From: JAUPKT01 sp964427855
Lineage (GTDB): Bacteria; Desulfobacterota; Desulfomonilia; Desulfomonilales; Desulfomonilaceae
NCBI GenBank assembly: GCA_964427855.1
Contig: CAYRVH010000002.1
Coordinates: 1-64,000, forward strand
Reading direction: 5' to 3'
DNA length: 64,000 nucleotides
A model generated the notes under the pieces. The model saw nothing but the letters and a program-made list of their open reading frames with translations, ran no database searches and was not told the DNA's origin. Shown here one piece after another: positions 24,730-33,700 of the stretch; position 1 is the stretch's first letter, and every line of letters starts with the position of its first letter. Made by a program: the position numbers and the translations under genes.

Positions 24730-26262
24730 TTAATGTTTCGCAATATCGCCTATGGCTTCCCGGGAGGGATCAATATTTCTAAAGGCAATCTCGAGCTGAC
24801 AAGGGTACTGCTCGATCATTATAGCGCGTTCCCCGATATCTCGTACGACCTGATACCAGATGATCTCGAGAAATTTTTGATACGTCTTGCTCTCGTGCTG
24901 AGGGACAATCCATTTGACTACGAGCCCGAGGTCCTGAAAACTCAATTCCTGGAAGAGGCGAGGGGATTCTGGATGCCTTCTGCATGGATTCAGCCAATAG
25001 CAGACTGGTTTGTCATGTCTTAAAACCTCTACACTATCGTACCCTAAATCGGTTACCCCCGTCGAAAGGAGACCCAAAAGATCATCCAGTGAATTGATGG
25101 TGCGTATCTTGGCCGCCATGAAAGACCGGTAGCTCGACACAAACTGGAAGTGGGGACGATTTTCGATGGTTTTTTTAAAGTCCCCCACCCTATACATCTT
25201 AAGAATGCCCGTGGTCACCGCGATAAGTACAACCCCAAAAAGGAGCCAACCCCATTTCGCCATCTCGGATTCGGGATGCATGAACACGCCGAGGGTGATT
25301 ACACAGAGTACCGAACTGAAAACATAAAAAATTCCAATAACTCTTTGTGGTATCTCAAACTTCTCAAGAAGTCTATGATGCAAGTGATCGGTATCAGGGG
25401 AGAATATTTGTCTCCCGCTTACCCATCTGCGTACAATCGCGAGAAGAACATCCAGAAACGCCGCCGAAAATGGGATAAAGGGCGCTGCCACCATCACGAG
25501 GGTTGATGGTCTCTGGCCTGGATATGCAGCGGCGCTGCTGGCACAGACTGCGCCAAGTAGAAGCCCCAAAAAGAGGCTGCCGCCATCACCCAAGTAAATG
25601 GTGGCTGGCGGAAAATTATAAAAGAGAAAGGCAGCTAAGCTGCCGGCAACACAGGCGGCAATGACCGCACCAAACATGTCCCCTTTCCAAAAGCAAATAA
25701 TGGCACTTGTTGCGGCTGCGAAGAAACATATTCCCGCCGCAAGACCATCCACGCCATCGATGATATTGATGGCGTTGACAATGAGCAATACCACTATCGC
25801 GAAAAGGGGGACGCCTATCCAGCCGAAGTCTATTGTGGTCCACAAAGGGATACTCGCCACCTCTATGCGGTGGCCTCCGAGGACAAGTATGCCGATAGCG
25901 AATAACTGACCGATGAGTTTTTTCTTCCAGCTGAACCTCAACGCGTCGTCAAGAACGCCGAGGAACATGATCCAGCCGCTGGCGAGGAACAGCGAAAACA
26001 TTTGAAGACCTGAGGGGCGGTTGAAATCAATCTCTCCCCACAAGTAAAGCGTAAAAAACGTTATAAATACGATTGTGAATGGTAAGAATATGGCAAGACC
26101 GCCCAACAATGGCGTTGGGGCGTGATGGTTTCTTCTCCCGCCGGGCACCGCAACGACCCGTCTACGCAGAGCGAATTGCCTTACCATCGGCGTCGCCGCA
26201 GCCGTGACGGCAAGACCAAAGACCCCAACAATTACGATCCACAAGAGATCACTCTGTACCAT
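24730..26262 (-). CDS. MraY/WecA-family glycosyl-1-phosphate transferase with C-terminal extension
   Basis: A polytopic protein of 510 residues with about ten helices in the first 350. It carries the family signatures GGLAIF, FLGVLDDALRFSWKKK, VNAINIIDGVDGLAAG, YLGDGGSLFLGLLLG and DTDHLHHRLL. It should move a sugar-1-phosphate (UDP-GlcNAc type) onto undecaprenyl phosphate at the inner face of the inner membrane, starting an O-antigen, enterobacterial-common-antigen-like or exopolysaccharide chain. Family members are usually 330-370 residues. Here about 150 extra soluble residues follow (from roughly residue 355), of unknown function. The ribosome-binding site is a weak AAGG. No other polysaccharide genes flank it. 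Confidence 0.88.
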   Translation of the reverse strand: MVQSDLLWIVIVGVFGLAVTAAATPMVRQFALRRRVVAVPGGRRNHHAPTPLLGGLAIFLPFTIVFITFFTLYLWGEIDFNRPSGLQMFSLFLASGWIMFLGVLDDALRFSWKKKLIGQLFAIGILVLGGHRIEVASIPLWTTIDFGWIGVPLFAIVVLLIVNAINIIDGVDGLAAGICFFAAATSAIICFWKGDMFGAVIAACVAGSLAAFLFYNFPPATIYLGDGGSLFLGLLLGAVCASSAAAYPGQRPSTLVMVAAPFIPFSAAFLDVLLAIVRRWVSGRQIFSPDTDHLHHRLLEKFEIPQRVIGIFYVFSSVLCVITLGVFMHPESEMAKWGWLLFGVVLIAVTTGILKMYRVGDFKKTIENRPHFQFVSSYRSFMAAKIRTINSLDDLLGLLSTGVTDLGYDSVEVLRHDKPVCYWLNPCRRHPESPRLFQELSFQDLGLVVKWIVPQHESKTYQKFLEIIWYQVVRDIGERAIMIEQYPCQLEIAFRNIDPSREAIGDIAKH

Positions 26263-26519
26263 TACCTTATTTCACAATACGTCGCGGTGATTGAAAAGCC
26301 TTTGGGCTCAGGTCTCATGCGCGTTGCCCTTGGGACCCCTGCGGTTTAGCGATTCAAATTACAATTCATCCAGTAAGTGCATTCTATGGACTGTTTCCTC
26401 CCTGTGATTAGAAGAGGACTGGGGTGCTTGCGTGGCCAAGGGCGGAATTGGTGTGGTCGCACCGCTTTTCCCCTCTGCCTATGATCGAGTGCCTACACCC
26501 TTTGAGAAGCCCGCAAGAG

Positions 26520-26798
26520 CTAATTGACAGCCTTCTTCAGCACCGGGGAATATTTCCACGTCACAACCCTTCTTGCATCGAGGATCAACTCCTCCCCGGT
26601 TTGAGGATTGCGGCCTCGGCGGGAATGTTTCGATTTTACGGTCCACTTACCAAAGCCCGAAATCATCACATCCTCTCCTTCGACGAGTCTTGCTTTGATT
26701 ATGTCAAGAATTTTTTCAATGATTTCTGTCGCCTCCCCTTTCATGAATCCGCAGTCATCGGCGATTTTCTTGGCAATGTCCGCCTTTGTGAGCGTCAT
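26520..26798 (-). CDS. ihfA: Integration host factor alpha-like DNA-binding protein
   Basis: A 92-residue HU/IHF-family protein. MTLTKADIAKKI starts the dimerising helices, ISGFGKWTVK is the conserved core turn, and GRNPQTGE is the DNA-intercalating Pro loop, followed by ARRVVTWKYSPVLKK. The ARRVVT segment favours IHF-alpha over HU. It bends DNA as a dimer and helps organise the nucleoid and promoters. A GGGGAG site precedes the ATG. It stands alone between the glycosyltransferase and the lipid cluster. Confidence 0.9.
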   Translation of the reverse strand: MTLTKADIAKKIADDCGFMKGEATEIIEKILDIIKARLVEGEDVMISGFGKWTVKSKHSRRGRNPQTGEELILDARRVVTWKYSPVLKKAVN

Positions 26799-26974
26799 AC
26801 GTCATCTCCCCGTTCCAGCAACTCTTTTTATTTCTAATATGGCATTCTTAGCAGCTGCATGTCAAAAAAGCAAGAAATTTCGACAGGTCTGTCAAAGGGT
26901 TATCCTAAAGTGTCCATGCAACATGGCTTCAGGCCGGGCAAGAGAAACAACACAGCGTGTGTGCGGGTTGGGCC

Positions 26975-27709
26975 TCAAGACGAAGACGCCCTCGCCGGAC
27001 GAGTCTCTCGGCGCAAAGCGACAGATATCCAAGCCCGACCCCGCCTAAAAGATACGACGTCAACATTTGTCGACGCGCAGAGCAAACCTCGACCCCCTGA
27101 GCGTTTGGGGAGGCTGACCACGACATTAAGGATGTCCGGCGACGCAGAAACAATCCTCAACTCAATTGCGCGGGGTGGTATCAAATGAAAACCGCAACCG
27201 ACCGCCTTTACCACTGATTCTTTCGCGGACCACAGCAGCGCGATGACAGAATTCCTGTCTTTTTCCACCAGTCGGCCGGCTTCAAACTCGTCTGGCGAAA
27301 AAACCTTTTCCACCGGAAATTTATCGTCGAAGTCCCGCACTGACGCTGCGTCGACGCCGCATACCCATGGCAGTTCGCTTATCGCTCCCCAGGCATCGGC
27401 CTGAACATAAGAGAATGAAAGGGTTAAGGCCGAATGTTGATCCGAGATCAAAATGGGTTTCCCGAATCTCGTCTTTGAAAGCCTTGGGGCTCCGCTGCCC
27501 ACGGCGTGGCTGCTTCCTTTTTGACGCCGTTTTTCATGGAACAGACCCACAAGATGGGACGCGAGCCGCTCTTTGACGAACTCTCTGTGATGCGCCTTAG
27601 CACACTGGATGCAGTCTTCCCAACACACGCTATAAACTCGTCCATCGAAAAGCTCGAACGCGGTGAAAGGAAGCCGTCTTTTCATTTGCACCATGACATG
27701 GAACATCAT
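26975..27709 (-). CDS. 4'-phosphopantetheinyl transferase (Sfp type)
   Basis: A 244-residue Sfp-type transferase. WVCGVDAASVRDFDDKF corresponds to the GVDIE metal site, with Ala-Ala in place of Ile-Glu. LLWSAKESVVKAVGCGF is the (W/F)(S/T)xKE...K motif that binds Mg-CoA, and LTLSFSYVQADAWGA covers the substrate His/Ser strand region. It would attach 4'-phosphopantetheine from CoA to the acyl-carrier domain of the megasynthase next door. The start was set at the ATG that overlaps the megasynthase stop (ATGA), the usual sign of translational coupling; a 12-residue longer frame also exists. This linkage is the best evidence that the unusual ACP is a real substrate. Confidence 0.85.
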   Translation of the reverse strand: MMFHVMVQMKRRLPFTAFELFDGRVYSVCWEDCIQCAKAHHREFVKERLASHLVGLFHEKRRQKGSSHAVGSGAPRLSKTRFGKPILISDQHSALTLSFSYVQADAWGAISELPWVCGVDAASVRDFDDKFPVEKVFSPDEFEAGRLVEKDRNSVIALLWSAKESVVKAVGCGFHLIPPRAIELRIVSASPDILNVVVSLPKRSGGRGLLCASTNVDVVSFRRGRAWISVALRRETRPARASSS

Positions 27710-30700
27710 TCGCCGGCGTTGACCATTTCCGACAAGGAGAACCAACGAAAAGTCGCCTTTTTCAAATACATAATAATCTCGCCGGACTCATCGACTGCCC
27801 ACGCCTCCCATTCGAGACCGTCTTCGTCCTCTTTGAGAACCCGTCCCTCAACCGCAATGACCTCCCCGTCATTGCAATGCCGAGTGAACATAACGTCCTC
27901 CACGCGTTGAGGAATGATGGCTGCATTCGTCGCGTCGCCTCGTCCAACGAGGTAGAAATTCGCAGACTGCATGAGAGCCTCGAGCAAATACGGCGAATAT
28001 TGGTAGATCGCATTCGGCCGATCCGAGAAGTCAACGGAATGTTTGTATACGGTCGTAGCGCTGATCGTCCCTTTCCCAAGGCCCGTAACGGACTCGATGA
28101 CTCGATAGCGGTAGTTCATGCACGAGCGTAACTCATACTGGGCGAGGATAGCAGACCGTGCAATTGGCTCGGACAGTTTAGGTTCCTGAATGGGGGAACA
28201 TTTAACGCGTTTCATGAGTGAGTGATCTTTGTATGGGCCGAGGAGAAGGGTACCCTTGTAATGCGGACGAGTTTGAGCAGCTCGCAAAGATGTCTGTTGG
28301 GGCTGCATGAACATCTGCGCTTCACAGACTATCTGGCGCCCCGTATGATTGACCGCCGCACACTCGATTGTGACATCTTGCACGCTGTGCGGTGGACACT
28401 CAATAACATCAAAAAACCATACATCTTTCACTGCGACCACTTCCAGCAAAGGGTAGAGGAGGCGGGAAGATTCCAACATGGCCTCAATGACCATGACTGC
28501 TGATATGAGGGGATGTCTCAAGAACACAAATGGCTTGTGATCCTCTATCCATCGGTCCCTGTCTGTCGAGAACTTTCTCGACGCCTTGAGCACGCCGCTC
28601 CTTAAATCCAATTCTTCAACTGCATCGATCAGGGGGACGCGATCTCTTGGGATGACCATGCCTTGGACTGACACGAACTCCTTTTCATCATGGCTGTCGG
28701 TCAGCCGGATCGGAGAAGTCTTCAGGTTAGGCAACGACCGCATGTAAAGCACCCAAAGATCCTCTCGAGAAGACATGAAAAGCTCCCGCCAGAAAAGAGC
28801 GGCAAATTCGTTCACATGGATGTAATCGGTATGAGCCCGTTTCATGAGAGCCCTGATCTCTGGGGTGTCGGCCATACCAACGCCTTCTATGGGCGGCAGC
28901 ATCAACGACTTGAAAATCGTTTCCGGCCTTTGCTGACTGAAATACATCATGAGCGCTGACATCATGCGATTGCCGGCTGCATAATTACTCTGGCCTGGAT
29001 TACCCTGAATACACGCGGCAGACGACAAACACGCGAAGAACTTTATTGGATTTTCCCCAAGCGCTTGGAAAAGGTTCCATGCCCCAAGCAATTTTACCTC
29101 CACGACCTTCCTAAAGTCCCCTGGATTCATGGACTTGATCAGGTTGTCCCTCAGTATGCCCGCGCCGTGCACCACGCCATCTATGCAGCCGTACTTCTCG
29201 TATATTTTGGAAAAAATAGACTTGACCGCTTGTGGATCGGTAACATCGCAAGTGTAGTAAGAAACTTCCATCCCGAGTGATTCGAGATCCTTGATCGTCT
29301 CTCTCACGCGCTGCGCGGCGGCTTCGTGGTCTCGTACGCAGGTCTCTTGCGCCTGGCCTTTTCCTCTCGTCAGGGCTTCTCGGTCGCTGCCTCTTGCGTC
29401 CGGAAATCCTTGTTCTTCCTCGCTTTGCATGGAAGGCTCTTGGTCATCGATCTGCGTCCTTCCCAGCAACACAATCGTGCAGCCGTACAGCTGTAAGCTG
29501 CGCGCCAATCGGCTCGTAATGCCGTAGCCCCCACCGGAGAACACGACGACGTCGGAAGGATCGAGCCCCCTAAGACCACCATCGACTTTCTCGAGCAAGG
29601 CAACCTTACCCTCGGTAGTATGCAGACCTGCGGCGTTGCACACGAGGTGAACAGGCTTGATTTCTCTATTCAGGGCCCATCGAACGGCCGTCGTGAGATC
29701 GCTGTCTTGGTGAACCGTGAGGCTACGAAAAAGGACATAACCCAGTTCCAACGATGCGGAGAGGAACACCCCCAGAAGACCTTCATGGAGCGTTAGCATG
29801 GGCGCGGAAGGCTCAACAGATCTATTCTCAACGACGAGGGCAAATTTTTTCGACGGGGATTGAAGAAAGGTTTTGAGGATGGCGAACAACCCCTCTAAAA
29901 CGACTGGGACGTCTTCCACGCTGTTCAGTTCATCGCCAAGCGTCTGGTCCAGCACGACCACCAGTCCTGACGGCGATTCGACCATCCCTTCCATTGCCGA
30001 CAGAGCCTCAGATATTTGGTCTCGCTTCCGAAGATCAACTGCGAACAATTCTTGTTCGGTCTCATTCGACAGGAATTGCCCCGTAAGGATGGTTGCGCCG
30101 TAGTCTCGACGAAAGACCTCGCCGATGCTTTTTCGAAGCCCGGCGCCGCCCTTGGCTGATATGATCAGCAGTGACTCTGTTGGGGCAATCTCCACGGGAG
30201 TGACGTCTTGTGTCTCGACTCCGCGCTGCTCGAAAGTCACCCGTTTGATTGTCTGGGGCACGTTATCCACGACTTGGTTGAGATTATTCTGAAACGGTCT
30301 CGAAGGAGCGGGTGTTTCATCTTTTCCTTGCCCTTGCTGTTTCGCCATGACCAAGGCAATGCGGTTGGAGATATCCCTAATCGTTCTCACGTTAATAAAG
30401 TCTTCCAGCTCTATCTTTATGCCGAAATGCCCTTCGACCGCGTCCATGATCACGGGCAGACGACTTGAGCGAATCGACAAATCCTCTCTCAAATCCATGT
30501 CCGGCTCTATTTCGTTCCGTTCGTATCCCGTGGCTTCCATGATCAATCTGATCACGCGCTCTGTGACGTCTAATTCATCAATGGCGCCTGACGCGGCTTT
30601 GGTTTCGTCGTGATCGCCCCCGATAGAGGGGACTACAATTGTCGGATCCATGCGTGAAGAAAGCGTCTCTCTCACGACGTTGGCAGCCTCTAATCCCAAC

Positions 30701-33700
30701 TCGTCCCCCAAAAACGATTCGAGCTGCTCCTCCGTGTAAGCCGGATCAATAGCCTCTCGAACGCTCTTCAGAATGGCTGGCTTTATGAAACGCCCGAAGG
30801 AGTCGAGGACGAACGCATTGACGTGTTTCTGGACGATCGACCGAATTTCCTCACCAGACGCCTTGGAGGCATCTGATTTCGCCGGTGAAATTGTCCAATT
30901 CTGGTCATCACGTTTGGCTGGCGACGCGTGTCCACCTCCATCCAAAAGCAAAGGTCGGCCTACTAATTTCACATGTCCCTTCGCATACAACCGAGCCAAG
31001 GCTGTCTTGAACACGAAGAGCTCTGCCGAGGGAAGACAGGTCTGGATGCACTCGGCTCCTTCCACAGTATCCTGAATAAGGTTGCACAGTATCTCTCTCG
31101 GACCGACTTCAACAAAACAATTTATTGCAAAATGTCTGGTCAACATATCGATGTCCTGCATCCAAAGCACAGGCGACTCCAAATGATCCATGAGAATGCT
31201 TTTAATTTGTGAGGGGTCCTCTGGAAATGGCTTCCCTGTGGTGTTGGAGACTACAGGCATGGTGGGAGGATAGAAAGCGATGTCAGACACGAACTCCTCA
31301 AGTTCATCCCGAATACACCTCATAATGGGACTATGGAACGCCATGCTTACCCGCAACAGGGTACTACGAAACCCTAATTTCTTAAGGTCCAACCCGAGAG
31401 ATCGCATTACGTCGGAGCCGCCCCCGAGGACCACTTGTCTTGGTGAATTGACGTTTGTGATAAACGTGTTCGGATAGCTTTTCATCACGTCATCGAGTAC
31501 ATCAGTTGGGGCGTCGCAAGCCAGCATAACGCCGGGGTCCATGCCCTGTGAGCACGCCTTGTCCATACAGACAGCCCTCTTGTTTACCAGTCTGAACCCG
31601 TCCTCGAAGGAATACACCCCGGCAAGGCACAAAGCGGTGAGTTCGCCCAAACTGTGGCCCGCAAGAGCCTTGGGCCCTACCCCCAAAGACAGAAGATATT
31701 GGGCGACGGCGTATTCAAGGGTGAAAAGCGCGGGCTGTTGCCACCGAGTTTTCTGAAGATCTTCTTCTCGGTCGTGAAAGAGGAGACGGAGGAGGTCAAA
31801 GTCTGCGATATCAGCGGCCCGATCCATCCAGTTCTTGATGACCGGAAAGTTTTCATAGAGCTCTCTACCCATGCCGGCGTAATGCGAGCCCTGGCCCGGG
31901 AATACAAACGCAATATTGTCCGGGTGATCATTGACTGGCCCCACATAAATGCCCTGTTTGGCCAAACTCCTCATTCGTTTTGGAGCCATAATCGAGCCGT
32001 TTCGCAGGAGATCGCTCTCGTCTAGTATGATTCGTGCTGCATCTTCATCGTCAGCTAAAACTGCAATGCGATAGGGAACGCCGGAAAGAGTAGCCTCGAA
32101 AAATGTTAAACCATGGGGCTGCGAGGCCGCATGCCGTAAGAAAGTTGGAAAACGGCTTTGGGCCTCTCTCGGAGCCGGAGGATGCACCAATACCTTGTCT
32201 TTCCCGTCGAGGGCTTCCTCGATCTGTATGACGTAGTTGGAGCCCCCAAAACCAAATGCGTTTACCTGCATCCTCCTTGGCAGTCCGTCCTTTTGCCTCC
32301 ATTCATCAGGGCCGCCGAGCAAAACCATGCCTGATTCTTCTATAGCTAATTCGATGTCGGGTTTTTCATAGTTGAGGGTTGGGGGAAATACCCCCTCGTT
32401 CATGGCCGATATGCCCCTTATAAGACTGTTAATACCCGATGCGCCCAGAGTATGACCGATTTGGGATTTAAAAGAGCTCAACACCGGTCCCACACGTCTG
32501 TGGAAAAATGTTCGCAATGCGCGAACTTCTTCCACATCTCCTTGCCGAGTACCGGTCGCATGACATTCCACAAAATCCACGTCGTCAGGACCGTAAGACG
32601 CGTCGCTGAACGATGAGCTGATCGCCAGTTCCTGCGTTTGACTAGAAGATTCGACCATGCCGAGGTGGTTGTTGCTGGCGCCCACTCCAGTGATAAATGC
32701 ATGAATATGGGCCCCACGTTTACGCGCCACGGACTCTCTTTCGATGACAAGCATCCCTCCTCCCTCGCCAAGCACCATGCCGTCCCTATCACGATCAAAA
32801 GGTCTGCTCGTTTCTGAAGGGAGCCTCTCAATTCCTGAAATACCGGCCAAGGCGCCCAGGGCAGAAAATTCCAGAAAATGCATGGGACTGAGAAATTCCT
32901 CGCCTCCACCCACGATCGCGGCATCGACTATTCCGTTGCGAATGAACTGAATTGCCGTAAAAAGCGCCACCAATGATGTTGCACACGCTGCTGAGACTGC
33001 AAAACTCGGGCCCATAAATCCATATTTGTTGCAGATGAATCCGCCGGCAGCGCAGTTCAATCGGCCAAGAAGCGTGGTGTCATCGACCGCCAGTCGTCCT
33101 TTCTTGACTTCGTTCTCCAGCTCGCTGAGGTGGCTGGGCTCCAATTCCAGCGCTCGCATGGCGGCACTTACAATGGAGTCAGTGGAGCCGCGAACGATCA
33201 TGTCTTGCAGGGTGCCGGCGGCTTCTCCGGAATTTTGGGAAATGAGAACGGAGATTCGTTCCCTAGGAATGTCGGAGCTGAGTATTGATGATTCTTGAAT
33301 GGCTTGCTCTGCCAACAGCAAGGTGATTCTCGTGGCGCCTGTCATGGTGCGGAAATCGTGGGGAGCTACTCCAATATCCTTTCGCGAGATGTGGACGTCC
33401 ATAAACGCGCCAACCGAGCAGTATGTCTTTTCCGGCGCTCTTGGCCTCGGGTCGTAATAGATAGTGTGATCCCAGCGGGACTGAGGGACAGGGGTTATCC
33501 CACTCTTCCTTGCGAGACTCGCATTCAAGATTTCCCCATAGCCCATACCCAGAGAGTTTGCTACGCTCATCCCCGTGATGGCGATCCGTTCACGCTTCTC
33601 CCTCCACGCAGGCCTCGAAGTGACCACATGAACAGAAGACGGCTCAGGAGAAGTCGCACCTTTGCTTGAATAATCCTCGTATGGCGTTGCTCCATGTCCA

